This document shows positions 8,296 to 16,558 of a DNA stretch of 64,000 nucleotides, one piece after another. Below the pieces are notes generated by a model. That model was not told where the DNA came from and did not search any database. It saw nothing but the letters and a program-made list of their open reading frames with translations. The number at the start of each line of letters is the position of its first letter. Position 1 is the stretch's first letter. Location: the NCBI RefSeq assembly GCF_000755245.1, contig NZ_BBMP01000026.1:186001-250000 (forward strand), in the 5' to 3' direction. The stretch is from Halococcus sediminicola (GTDB lineage Archaea > Halobacteriota > Halobacteria > Halobacteriales > Halococcaceae). A program made the translations under genes and the position numbers.

Positions 8296-9200
8296 GCGCG
8301 CCGGCGAACGTCCTCTCGTTCGATGTCGAGCACTGGCACTCGGCGACGCTGCTCAGCGACGCGGTGACCGAACCGGCATCACACATCGAGCGGTCGGTCG
8401 ACATCGTCCTCGACGTGCTCGACGCCCACGACGTGCAGGCGACGTTTTTCGTCGTCGGCGAACTCGCCCGCGAGCACCCGGACGTCGTCGCCCGCATCGC
8501 CGACACGGGCCACGAGATCGCCTCACACGGCCACACCCACCGCCCGCTGTTCGATCTCGACAGGGAGGCGTTCGCGACCGAACTCGAGCGCAGCGCGACG
8601 GCCATCCACGACGTCACGGGAGCGGCTCCGGTCGGGTTTCGCGCGCCGAACTTCTCGGTGACGCGACGCACCCGGTGGGCGATCGAGATCCTCGAAGCGG
8701 CGGGCTATCGCTATGATTCGAGCGTCTTCCCCGTTCGTACGCCGATGTACGGTGTGAGCGGCGCGCCGATCCGGCCCTACCGCCCCGACGCGACCGCACC
8801 GTTCGAGGAGCGCGCCGAGGGTGGTCGACTGGTCGAACTCCCGCTGGCCGTGTTCCATCCCCGATTCAGGCTGCCGGTCGCCGGCGGGTTCTACGCACGC
8901 CTCCTGCCGACGTGGCTGCTCCGGCGCGGCATCGCCACTCTCAACGCGCGCGGCCTGCCGGCGACAATCTACTTCCACCCGTGGGAGTTCAACCCGGCGG
9001 TCGGGACCGCCGTCCATCGCACGTCCGTCCCGGCGACCGAACGCTTCGTCAGCGCCCACGGCATCGACGGACTGCGGGCCACGCTCGAAGCGCTGCTCGA
9101 CGAGTTCCGCTTCGAGACGGCCGAAACCGTCGCACGCGAGTACGTCCGTGATGACCGTCACGACAGGGTAACTCGGCCCAAGGCCGGGGGGCAACGATGA
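8292..9200 (+). CDS. Polysaccharide deacetylase (NodB-fold)
   Basis: A 302-residue metal-dependent carbohydrate esterase of the CE4 fold. All family motifs are present: the catalytic aspartate D11 in SFDVEHW, the metal ligand pair H79/H83 in ASHGHTH, the RAPNFS motif, and a late FHPWEF histidine. It resembles the XrtA/exosortase-associated deacetylases that occur with exopolysaccharide genes. No signal peptide is visible, so it is predicted to act in the cytoplasm or at the membrane on lipid-linked N-acetyl sugars. Start chosen at 8292, overlapping the GT2 stop (ATGA). A longer in-frame start at 8220 would overlap the GT2 by 76 bp. Confidence 0.88.
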   Translation: MSAPANVLSFDVEHWHSATLLSDAVTEPASHIERSVDIVLDVLDAHDVQATFFVVGELAREHPDVVARIADTGHEIASHGHTHRPLFDLDREAFATELERSATAIHDVTGAAPVGFRAPNFSVTRRTRWAIEILEAAGYRYDSSVFPVRTPMYGVSGAPIRPYRPDATAPFEERAEGGRLVELPLAVFHPRFRLPVAGGFYARLLPTWLLRRGIATLNARGLPATIYFHPWEFNPAVGTAVHRTSVPATERFVSAHGIDGLRATLEALLDEFRFETAETVAREYVRDDRHDRVTRPKAGGQR

Positions 9201-9400
9201 GCCTTCAGGACTCGCCGCTCTGCCCGCAACACTCCGCGCGGCAGCCAGTCCAGCCCCCTTGTCCGGCGTGTCGGTACGAACGGCGGCTGGTCATCCACGA
9301 TCACCACGTTCGGGCGCTCGAAGAGCGTGTCGAGCGCCTCGAAGCCACGCTCGATGCGCTCGAACCGTCCCGGGCGAGTGCGCCGAGGGCCGACCCATGA
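9197..9400 (+). CDS. Small CxxH/CxxC peptide with coiled coil
   Basis: A 67-residue protein not recognised by family. It has a potential zinc knuckle, C9-x2-H12 and C22-x2-C25 (CPQH ... CPAC), then a predicted short coiled coil (about residues 38-60, HVRALEERVERLEATLDALE). It is locked in the operon: its ATG overlaps the deacetylase stop and its stop overlaps the FemAB-like start, both as ATGA. That coupling argues it is real and made in step with both enzymes. A scaffold or adaptor role is inference. Confidence 0.7.
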   Translation: MSLQDSPLCPQHSARQPVQPPCPACRYERRLVIHDHHVRALEERVERLEATLDALEPSRASAPRADP

Positions 9401-10428
9401 CCGAGGGCGACGCGCTGACGGTGCGGTCGGTGTCACCGGCCCGTGACGCCGAGTGGAGTGCCTTTGTCGAGAGCCACCCGGCCGCGACGGTGTTTCACAC
9501 CGCCGGGTGGGCGAGTGCCGTCGAAACGGCCTTCGGCTACGACCCCGCCCATCGGTGGCTCGCCGACCGCTCGGGAGCGGTTCGTGCGGTGATACCCGGC
9601 TTCGCCGTCGGCGAGGGCCTCGGCTCCAGTGTGCTCAACCCGTTCTGTGAGTACGGCTTCCCGCTCGTCGACGAGGACATTTCCGACGCGGCGGTGCTGT
9701 CCGCGCTCGACGACGGACGGACGCGAATCGTCAAGGACGCCGGCTGGAGCGGCGTGAGCGGCTACCGGTCGACCGGCTACGGCGGCGTTCCGACCGGGTC
9801 GGCCATCCGACTGGCGCTCGACAGGCCCTTCGAAACCCTCCGTGAATCGGCGTTCGACAGGGACGTCCGCCGTTGCGTGCGTACCGCCCGCGACCACGGC
9901 GTCACGGTGCGGGACGGCACGGTCGAGGAGTTCTACCCGCTGTATCTCGCCACGATGCGCCGGCTCGGCAGTCCGCAGTTTCCCGAGCGGTTCTTCACCG
10001 CGCTCGCGGACGAACTCGGCACGGGGGTCACCATCCGTCTCGCCGAGCGTGCGGGCGAGACCATCGCCGGGGTACTGCTGTTCGAGCACGGCGAGACCAC
10101 AATGGTCTGGACGCCCGTCTCGCGGCGCGCTCACTGGGAACACCGCCCGAACCACCTGCTCTACGCGGAGGCCATCGAGCGCGCGTGTGCAGCCGGGCGC
10201 TCGACGGTGGATTTCGGCCGGTCGCGGCGCGAGTCGAGCGTTCACGGGTTCAAAGCCCAGTTCGGCGGCGTCGAGTATCCGCTGATGAGTTTCGTCACGC
10301 CGCCCCACCACGCCTCCCGGGCGTCGCTCGACGGCTACGGGCGGCTGGCACCGCTGACGCAACGGCTGGCACCGCTGATCACCCATCCGACCATCGGCCC
10401 GAAACTCAAGAGGGCAATCCATGAATGA
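9397..10428 (+). CDS. FemAB-like / GNAT-fold (Acetyltransf_6) transferase
   Basis: A 343-residue protein of the FemAB/BioF2-like double-GNAT family, recognised from its N-terminal FHTAGWASAVETAFGY segment and the C-terminal stretch around NHLLYAEAIERACAAG, VDFGRSRRES and GFKAQFGG. Bacterial FemXAB proteins transfer amino acids from aminoacyl-tRNA to peptidoglycan lipid intermediates. Homologues also occur in XrtA/PEP-CTERM exopolysaccharide loci, where the donor is unknown. Archaea lack murein, so the acceptor here is probably the surface glycan or its lipid carrier. Start 9397 (ATGA overlap with the small peptide gene). Its last 8 bp overlap the DHHA1-like gene. Confidence 0.82.
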   Translation: MTEGDALTVRSVSPARDAEWSAFVESHPAATVFHTAGWASAVETAFGYDPAHRWLADRSGAVRAVIPGFAVGEGLGSSVLNPFCEYGFPLVDEDISDAAVLSALDDGRTRIVKDAGWSGVSGYRSTGYGGVPTGSAIRLALDRPFETLRESAFDRDVRRCVRTARDHGVTVRDGTVEEFYPLYLATMRRLGSPQFPERFFTALADELGTGVTIRLAERAGETIAGVLLFEHGETTMVWTPVSRRAHWEHRPNHLLYAEAIERACAAGRSTVDFGRSRRESSVHGFKAQFGGVEYPLMSFVTPPHHASRASLDGYGRLAPLTQRLAPLITHPTIGPKLKRAIHE

Positions 10429-11086
10429 GAAACTACTGACCATCGCATCGGGCATCGCACTCGCCGGAACCAGCCTCTACTGGCGACGGCGCGAACGGAT
10501 AGTGACCAAGAGTCTGACCGCGACCCGGGACTGGGAAGCGAACGCGACCGGCGAGACCGACCGGGCGGTCGGGCGGGCAGCGAGGGAGGCGGCCGACCAC
10601 CTCGACGCAGGCGTTGAGGACCTGCCCGAGCGGGTGCGGGCCGTCGACGAGGAACGGCGCGACCTGCGTCGGGAACTCGATACGGTCCGGGAGCGCTGGG
10701 CCGACGCGCTGTGGCGCGCTCGTTCTGACACCGACGCCGGCGACGCCGACGATGGCGGGCGGGGCGACCCATCGGTCTTTGTCGTCGAGTTCGAACACGG
10801 CGAACTGCCCGACGCGCGGGCGTTCGCAAAGCGTGCCATCGAGGACGAAGCCATCACGCTCGTGGCCGCCCACGGCGACGATTCCTTCGCCGTCGCGGTC
10901 GGCGAGGAGCTGTCCGAGGTGTTCAGCGCCGAAGACATTGCCGACGAACTCGCCGACGAGGTCGGTGGTGGGGCGGGCGGCACCGATCGACTGGCCGCCG
11001 GTGGCGGGGCGACGGGCGCGCTGGGCGACGGCTGTCGGCGCGTGCGGGAGCGACTCTTCCAATCGGATGCGGTGCACGCTGCATGA
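10421..11086 (+). CDS. Membrane-anchored DHHA1 (AlaRS C-domain-like) protein
   Basis: A 221-residue protein. A hydrophobic N-terminal segment (about 5-21) is followed by a basic stop-transfer (WRRRER), a coiled coil (about 67-100), then a domain (about 118-212) that reads like the DHHA1/C-Ala domain at the end of alanyl-tRNA synthetase: DDSFAVAVGEEL, a helix with SAEDIADELADE, and a Gly-rich loop (residues 182-196) comparable to the synthetase Gly-rich/AQGG region. No aminoacylation, editing or DHH catalytic domain is present. The coiled coil before DHHA1 also matches AlaRS architecture. It overlaps the FemAB-like gene by 8 bp. A tRNA-binding helper for that transferase is inference; DHHA1 domains also occur in nucleases. 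Confidence 0.75.
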   Translation: MNEKLLTIASGIALAGTSLYWRRRERIVTKSLTATRDWEANATGETDRAVGRAAREAADHLDAGVEDLPERVRAVDEERRDLRRELDTVRERWADALWRARSDTDAGDADDGGRGDPSVFVVEFEHGELPDARAFAKRAIEDEAITLVAAHGDDSFAVAVGEELSEVFSAEDIADELADEVGGGAGGTDRLAAGGGATGALGDGCRRVRERLFQSDAVHAA

Positions 11087-11136
11087 GTCGCCGGCGAGCG
11101 ATCCACGACCAGCCCTCACCGGTAGACGACACATGA
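11083..11136 (+). CDS. Possible 17-aa coupled mini-ORF
   Basis: MSRRRAIHDQPSPVDDT. Its ATG overlaps the stop of the DHHA1-like gene (ATGA at 11083) and its TGA overlaps the start of the FkbM gene (ATGA at 11133). It would bridge an otherwise 46-bp gap with continuous translation. Two precise ATGA junctions by chance are possible in GC-rich DNA, so it may be only a coupling device or nothing. Confidence 0.3.
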   Translation: MSRRRAIHDQPSPVDDT

Positions 11137-11975
11137 CGCGCATCGAGCTTGGCGGGATGAAAGACCGTCTGCTCGCCGTTCCGTTTCGGCTGGCCGCCCG
11201 CTACGGCGTTCCGCCGGCGGTCGCCGCAGCGTACTGGCACATCGACCAAGCGTACTGTCGGGCACGGATGGCGGCTTTGGGCGGAACGATGGATGTTCGC
11301 GTCGGCGACGAGACCGTCACTTTCGGGCTGTCGACGCGGATGGAGTACCGGCGTGCGCGGGATTTGGGGGGCGAACGGGCTGTCATCGCGGCGCTGCTCG
11401 ACGACCTCGACGGCACCGAGACCGTCTGGGACGTCGGCGCGGGCGTCGGCACGTACACCTGCTTCGTTGCAAACGCGCTGACGAGCGGTCACGTCGTCGG
11501 CTTCGAACCCGAGCCGACCAATCGGGCGCGTCTGCGCACGAACCTCGCGAACAACGCACTCGACGAACGTTGGACGGTGCTCCCGGTCGCGCTCGCCGAC
11601 CGCGACGGCACCGGAACGCTCTCGTCGGAGTTCGTCGAGGCGGGCGGCGGTCACCACTTCCTCTCGACGGCCGAGACCGGCCGGCGGGTCCGGACGAGGC
11701 GCGGTGCGTCGCTGGTCGAGGATGGGTTCGACGCGCCGGACGTCCTCAAAATCGACGTCCAAGGGGCCGAAAAACTCGTTCTCGACGGCATGGGACCGCT
11801 CCTCGACACTGTGGAATCGATCTATCTCGAAGTCCACCGCGAGAAATGCACCCGATACGGGACTACCGCCGAGGCGGTCGAGGCGTCACTCCGTGGTGCG
11901 GGGTTTTCGCTCACGGCCTTCGGGAAACCGACCAATCGACGGTCGGGCGTGTATCTGCTCCGTGCATGGCAATAA
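11133..11975 (+). CDS. FkbM-family SAM-dependent methyltransferase
   Basis: A 280-residue class I methyltransferase. SAM-binding motif I is VWDVGAGVGTYTCFV, motif II is VVGFEPEPTNRARL, and the FkbM hallmark KIDVQGAEKLVLDGM follows (in KIDVEGAE form in most members). FkbM enzymes O-methylate sugars or other hydroxyls, and in glycan loci they modify the polysaccharide. It is the last gene of the coupled operon that starts at 7171. I chose the ATG at 11133 because it lies in the ATGA junction; an internal ATG at 11157 (MKDRLLAVPF) is also possible. Confidence 0.87.
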   Translation: MTRIELGGMKDRLLAVPFRLAARYGVPPAVAAAYWHIDQAYCRARMAALGGTMDVRVGDETVTFGLSTRMEYRRARDLGGERAVIAALLDDLDGTETVWDVGAGVGTYTCFVANALTSGHVVGFEPEPTNRARLRTNLANNALDERWTVLPVALADRDGTGTLSSEFVEAGGGHHFLSTAETGRRVRTRRGASLVEDGFDAPDVLKIDVQGAEKLVLDGMGPLLDTVESIYLEVHREKCTRYGTTAEAVEASLRGAGFSLTAFGKPTNRRSGVYLLRAWQ

Positions 11976-12106
11976 CCGCGATCACCCACTGCGTCCGTTT
12001 CCGGGCGCATAACAAACCATTCAACGAGGCTATTGATTCGTCATGAGCGCTCGTTCCGGCGTTCAACGTCCGCATAGTTAGGTCGTTCTCAATCATTCGC
12101 TCTGCC

Positions 12107-13354
12107 ATGACACGGAAACCGAACACGCGCGAGTCCGTTCTCCTGCCGATCAACGATTCGGGGAGTAGCCTTACGTGTTTGCGGTCGCTCGGGAGTCGGG
12201 ACGTGCGGACGATCGCCGCCTCTGAACGTCGAGACAGACCGGCGTTCGCCTCGCGCTACTGCGACGAGAAAATCATCATACCGTCGCCGTACGACGATCT
12301 GATCGCCTACAAGGACGCCCTCCGCACGCTCGCCGAGCGCCCGGACGTCCGGACCATCGTTCCTCACCGTGAGATAGATGCGTTCGTGCTGGCGAAGTAC
12401 GAATCAGAGTTCGAAGATCATGTCGAGACGCTCTGGCCCTCCTTCGAGCAGGTTCGGACGGTCCACGATCGACTGCTGTTGGCCCATGCTGCGCGGGACG
12501 CCGGCGTTCCGATCCCGGAGACCTACTCGTTCGACGCGGTCGAGGACTGGGACCGCGAACTCATCGTCAAGCCACGCTACTCGTTTCTGACCGGCGAGTA
12601 CGTCGATTCGCTGTCCGAACGCGACTGCGAGGGCAAGATGGATCCGGTGTACGTACCGGCCGGGACCGAGCCGAGTCTGGATGAGATCCACGACGAGATG
12701 CACGAACCGGGCGTCGATGCGCCCGACCACATTCCCATCGTCCAGGAACTCGTCAGGAGCACGGAGCACGAGTACGGCTTTCGCGGACTCTCCGAGCACG
12801 GCACGACCGTACTAACTTGCCAGAAACGACAATTGCGGGGGAAATCGTATGCGGGCGGCGCGAGCGTCTATCGCGAGACGATGGCCGATCCCGACATCGA
12901 TCGATTGGGACGGCAGATCCTCGAACACCTCGACTGGCACGGGCTCGCGTCGGTGCAGTTTCTCTGGGATGACGAGAGGGAGAGATACGTCTTCACCGAG
13001 ATCAACCCCCGTGTCTGGGCCTCTCTCGAAATGGACGTGCTGGCGGGTGCAGACTTCCCCTACGGACATTGGCTGGTTGCGACCGGCCAGTCGGAGCAGA
13101 TCGAACGAGAATACGAGGCCGGCGTCGGCAACCATCTCCTCGTCGGCGAACTACAGTATCTTGCGAGTGTCCTCCGGGAGCGTTATCCGTCCATCGAGCG
13201 TCCCCCGTTCGGTCGCGCGCTCCGAGATGTTCTCTCGTCGTGTTACGAACAGCCACACTTCGATTACATCCACTTCGACGACCCTGGTCCGTTCGTCCGC
13301 GGCGTGCGCAACCAACTCGTCAGCGGACGGTCGGAGCAGACCGCTGGACAGTGA
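12107..13354 (+). CDS. ATP-grasp carboxylate-amine ligase-like protein A
   Basis: A 415-residue ATP-grasp protein of the PylC/carbamoyl-phosphate-synthase-like carboxylate-amine ligase group. The N-terminal pre-ATP-grasp domain contains CLRSLGSRDVRTIAASE. The central ATP-binding part includes LIVKPRYS, and the Mg2+/ATP site is FTEINPRVWASLEMDV. Such enzymes form amide or peptide bonds through an acyl phosphate. It has its own promoter region (11976-12106) and faces a paralogue tail to tail 176 bp away. Position between FkbM and the flippase suggests amidation of a uronic acid or peptide attachment to the glycan; substrate unknown. Confidence 0.85.
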   Translation: MTRKPNTRESVLLPINDSGSSLTCLRSLGSRDVRTIAASERRDRPAFASRYCDEKIIIPSPYDDLIAYKDALRTLAERPDVRTIVPHREIDAFVLAKYESEFEDHVETLWPSFEQVRTVHDRLLLAHAARDAGVPIPETYSFDAVEDWDRELIVKPRYSFLTGEYVDSLSERDCEGKMDPVYVPAGTEPSLDEIHDEMHEPGVDAPDHIPIVQELVRSTEHEYGFRGLSEHGTTVLTCQKRQLRGKSYAGGASVYRETMADPDIDRLGRQILEHLDWHGLASVQFLWDDERERYVFTEINPRVWASLEMDVLAGADFPYGHWLVATGQSEQIEREYEAGVGNHLLVGELQYLASVLRERYPSIERPPFGRALRDVLSSCYEQPHFDYIHFDDPGPFVRGVRNQLVSGRSEQTAGQ

Positions 13355-13530
13355 CATCCCCCCCCTACCGCTCGCCTGACGATCCGCGCTTGAGGGTGAG
13401 GGTTCCTACTTTCGCGACGTTGTTTGCAGCGACCGCCTGAAAAGCACTCGTCGTATCACCTCCCTACTCGCACTCCCCTCGATCACGCTCGTTGAAGAAG
13501 GACATTGCCAACTAGAGTTTAGGGCAACTC

Positions 13531-14718
13531 CTACCGGAGATACTGTTGTGCGCCGAACAAGAGAGGGCGGAGGTCGTCGAGATGTGAAAAATCGAAATGG
13601 GGGTGTTCGATACCGGAGCGGATCATTGCCCAGAGCGTCGCGCGGAGTGGCGGGCGCTCGACGTGAGGGGAACTGTCCCGAAAGAGGCTGACGAGATAGC
13701 CCAACTCGCCGTCGAGGCGATGGCAGCCGATACCGGTCTCGTAGCCCGGTTCGATCTTCTCCAACTGACCCGTTGCAGCGAGCCAGTAGTAGTACGGGAA
13801 ATCCGCGCCGGCCCGAACGGCCGCGGGCAGCGACTGCCACATCCGGGGGTTGATCTCGACGAGAACGAACTCCCCGGTATTTGCGTCCTCGATGTACTCG
13901 ATACACGCCAGTCCGTGCCAGTCGAGGTGGTCGAGCAGCGCCCGTCCCACCTGCTCGAGCTCGTCGATATACACCGACTCCCGATAGACGCCGCCACCGC
14001 CGGTGTAGGAGTTGCCGCGGATCTGTCGGTGCTGGAAGGTCGCGAGCGGTTTGCCGTGGTCGTACAGCGCGGCGAAGACGTACTCGTCGCCCTTCTCGAC
14101 GAACTCCTGGACGATTGGATCGTGGGCCATCTCCGTCCGGATCGCCGCTCTGTCCGGCTTGAGACCGGGTTCCGGATGGACGACCGTCTTTGTCACGTCC
14201 ATCGATTCGGGCGGGTACGAGTCGATGTAGTCGTTCGTCAGGAGGTTGTACCGCGATTTGACGATGGACTTCGCCGACCAGTCGTCCGTCTCGGAGAGCA
14301 GCCGCGTCTCGGGGACGGGCACGCCCGCTTCCGTGGCGGCCTCGGCCAGCTGGAGTCGGTCGTGGACCCGTTCGAGTCGCTCGAGTTCGGGCACCACGAG
14401 CGAGACGTGCGCTTCGAACTCGTCACGATACTTCGAGAGCAGGTAGGCATCCGTCTCCCGACAGGGGATGACCGTCGAGACGGCGCGCTCGGCGACGATT
14501 TCGAGGAGTGCGTTCCGGTAGGCCACCCAGTCGTCGAGCGGCGAGGGCACACGGACGAACTCCCCACAGTATTTCGAGACGAACGGTGCATTGGGCTCGT
14601 GAGCGACGCCGATGGTCGGGATCCCGCGCATGCCGAGCGAGCGGATGCACTGATACGCTCCGGATTGGCTGCCAGTCGTCACGAGAACGGCTTCATCCGA
14701 CATCGCTGTCTCGTTCAT
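13531..14718 (-). CDS. ATP-grasp carboxylate-amine ligase-like protein B
   Basis: A 395-residue paralogue of ligase A, alignable from end to end: CIRSLGMRGIPTIG, RVHDRLQLAEAATEAGVPVPET, SIVKSRYNLLTNDYIDSYP, and the metal site VEINPRMWQSLPAAV. It lies convergent to its paralogue, so the pair did not arise by simple tandem copying without inversion. A TATA-like element (reverse of 14737-14752) lies about 25 bp upstream of the ATG at 14718, favouring this start over ATG 14703. Likely role: ATP-dependent amide bond formation on a glycan or its precursor. Confidence 0.85.
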   Translation of the reverse strand: MNETAMSDEAVLVTTGSQSGAYQCIRSLGMRGIPTIGVAHEPNAPFVSKYCGEFVRVPSPLDDWVAYRNALLEIVAERAVSTVIPCRETDAYLLSKYRDEFEAHVSLVVPELERLERVHDRLQLAEAATEAGVPVPETRLLSETDDWSAKSIVKSRYNLLTNDYIDSYPPESMDVTKTVVHPEPGLKPDRAAIRTEMAHDPIVQEFVEKGDEYVFAALYDHGKPLATFQHRQIRGNSYTGGGGVYRESVYIDELEQVGRALLDHLDWHGLACIEYIEDANTGEFVLVEINPRMWQSLPAAVRAGADFPYYYWLAATGQLEKIEPGYETGIGCHRLDGELGYLVSLFRDSSPHVERPPLRATLWAMIRSGIEHPHFDFSHLDDLRPLLFGAQQYLR

Positions 14719-14845
14719 TCTATCGCATTGATCGTGGTATCATATAGCTAATTACAGAATAGACGGGTTGCAACCGTTTCGTTCGGAGTGGCAACCCTAT
14801 CGGCCAACGCATCGACAGCATCACCGCTCGGCTCGTTCGATGGTA

Positions 14846-16264
14846 TCAGAACAACACCCGCGCCGTTGCAACTCGAACCCTATCGACCAGCACCAACAGC
14901 GCGACGGCGTAGACGACCGCGCCGACGGCCATGAGGAGGACGGTTTCGAGCAGGGGTAGCGAGGCCGTCGACGCCGGGAGCAACACGAGCAGACACGCGC
15001 CCATGACGAGCGCGGCGACGCCTTCAAGCAAGATCTCCCGGACCGGAACGGAGAAACTGATCAGCGATCTGATGTAGTGGTAGGACAGTCCCGTCTTGAG
15101 AACCATCGCGACGGACGTAGCGATAGCGGCACCGACCCAACCCACCGTGGCGATGGCGACGACGTTCAACGCCACGTTCACGACGACGAACGCCGCATTC
15201 GTCCGGAGGGTGAGGTCTGGTCGGTCGAGCGCGTCGATGACTTTTCCGAAGACCACTTCATAACTGTGCAGCAGCCGCGCGAGGATCAGGATGGTGACCA
15301 CCGTGGCTCCGACCCGGTACTCCTCGCCGAACATCGCGAGCAACGGCTCGGCGAGGATGATGCCGCCGACGAGACCCGGTATCGCCAGAATCCCGGTATA
15401 GACGAGCGATCGTTCGAGCAGGTCGGTGACGCGGTCGATGTCGCCTTGTGCCGCGAGGTCGCTGATGGTGGCGAACAGCGTCCGGCTGATCGCCGACGAG
15501 AGCAAGAAGAGCATACCAGTGATGCGCCATCCAAGTTCGTACACGCCGATGAGTGACTGTATGACGAACACGCCGAGCACGAGCGTGTCCGTCCAGACCC
15601 ACGCCTCGGTCGTCACCGTCCCGACCCAACTGTACTTGGCGAAGTGATAGAGGCTCCGAAAGTGTTCCACTGATGGTCGCTCGAGTCGTAGTGTGAACAG
15701 CAGCAGTCCCGCCCCAACGGCCAGCAGTTGACCGATAACGTAACCGGCGAGGACGCCGATCAGCCCGTAGTCGAGTGAGACGAGGACGACCCACATGACG
15801 AGTTGGCCGACGGCGTGGACGAGCGGAAGCACGCCGGCCCGAGCGACCTTTTTCTCGCCGATGAGGCCCGATTCGAGCGCCTGTCGCAGGAGATACGCCA
15901 GCGAGCCAACGAGCAGGAACGGTACCGCCATCCCGTGACCGACGTACGACGTGATCGGCTCCTGGAAACCGACGACGACGAGACCGAGGGGGACGAACAG
16001 CGACAGCCGGACGAGGAGTCCGGCGGTGAAGAACTCGTCCCGGTCGGTTCCCTCGCTGATCCGCTTCTGGGTCGCCTCGTTGACGCCGACGTTCGTCAGG
16101 AAATCGAGAACCCGAACGACCGCGACGAACAGCGAATAGATCCCGAGGACTGCCGGTCCCGTCGCCGCTGCGAGATAGAATACACCAAGAAAGATCGCGA
16201 TGGACATCCCGATCCGCGTGGCGAACGTCCCGAGCGAGGACTGGAGGAGTTTCGAGCCGTTCAT
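14846..16264 (-). CDS. Polysaccharide flippase (Wzx/MOP superfamily), first
   Basis: A 472-residue integral membrane protein with about 12-14 hydrophobic helices, of the oligosaccharide/lipid exporter (PST/Wzx) group. It begins MNGSKLLQSSLGTFATRIGM, followed by the first helix, and has the typical NVGVNEATQKRISEG loop after helix 2. It would flip the lipid-linked oligosaccharide made by this locus across the membrane. An in-frame ATG at 16384 would add a 40-residue basic extension. I prefer 16264 because it starts just before the first helix and has an A-rich promoter-like stretch about 30 bp upstream. It is divergent from the DUF1616 gene. Confidence 0.85.
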   Translation of the reverse strand: MNGSKLLQSSLGTFATRIGMSIAIFLGVFYLAAATGPAVLGIYSLFVAVVRVLDFLTNVGVNEATQKRISEGTDRDEFFTAGLLVRLSLFVPLGLVVVGFQEPITSYVGHGMAVPFLLVGSLAYLLRQALESGLIGEKKVARAGVLPLVHAVGQLVMWVVLVSLDYGLIGVLAGYVIGQLLAVGAGLLLFTLRLERPSVEHFRSLYHFAKYSWVGTVTTEAWVWTDTLVLGVFVIQSLIGVYELGWRITGMLFLLSSAISRTLFATISDLAAQGDIDRVTDLLERSLVYTGILAIPGLVGGIILAEPLLAMFGEEYRVGATVVTILILARLLHSYEVVFGKVIDALDRPDLTLRTNAAFVVVNVALNVVAIATVGWVGAAIATSVAMVLKTGLSYHYIRSLISFSVPVREILLEGVAALVMGACLLVLLPASTASLPLLETVLLMAVGAVVYAVALLVLVDRVRVATARVLF

Positions 16265-16507
16265 CCGGTGGAGGCGAGAGAGCCGAAATCGGCGAATTTT
16301 TTTGCTATCTCGCCGCTGTCGGATGCGGGTGATGACTGCCTCTCGCTTGTTTCCATACTCTCTCCACTCCCCTTTGCCACTCAACTATTGAGCCGTTCAA
16401 CCGGTCGGCACGGCGACACTCGTTGGCGCAATCGCGTGCACTGGCGAGCGGGCACTGCTGTTGACTGACTCGGCCGTCGATTGGGGAGGTGGGGTCGGGG
16501 GAGGGGG

Positions 16508-16549
16508 TTATAAACAACCAACGAATAGCCAATACCGCTCTCGTGATAT
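16508..16549 (+). promoter_or_regulatory. Promoter element shared with the sulfatase at 21379
   Basis: TATA box TTATAAAC followed by a roughly 40-bp stretch about 75-80% identical to 21339-21380, ending close to the DUF1616 start codon at 16559. The rest of the 16265-16558 intergenic region is GC-rich and shows no gene. Confidence 0.55.
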
Positions 16550-16558
16550 GGCTGTTCA

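Noticed and set aside
13355-13530. Possible gene or mobile-element end between the convergent ATP-grasp genes
   Set aside because: No open frame with coding bias, no terminal inverted repeat, no recognisable transposase end; treated as a plain convergent spacer.
16265-16384. 40-residue N-terminal extension of the first flippase
   Set aside because: Basic sequence ahead of the first helix, crossing a likely promoter; homologues start near helix 1.
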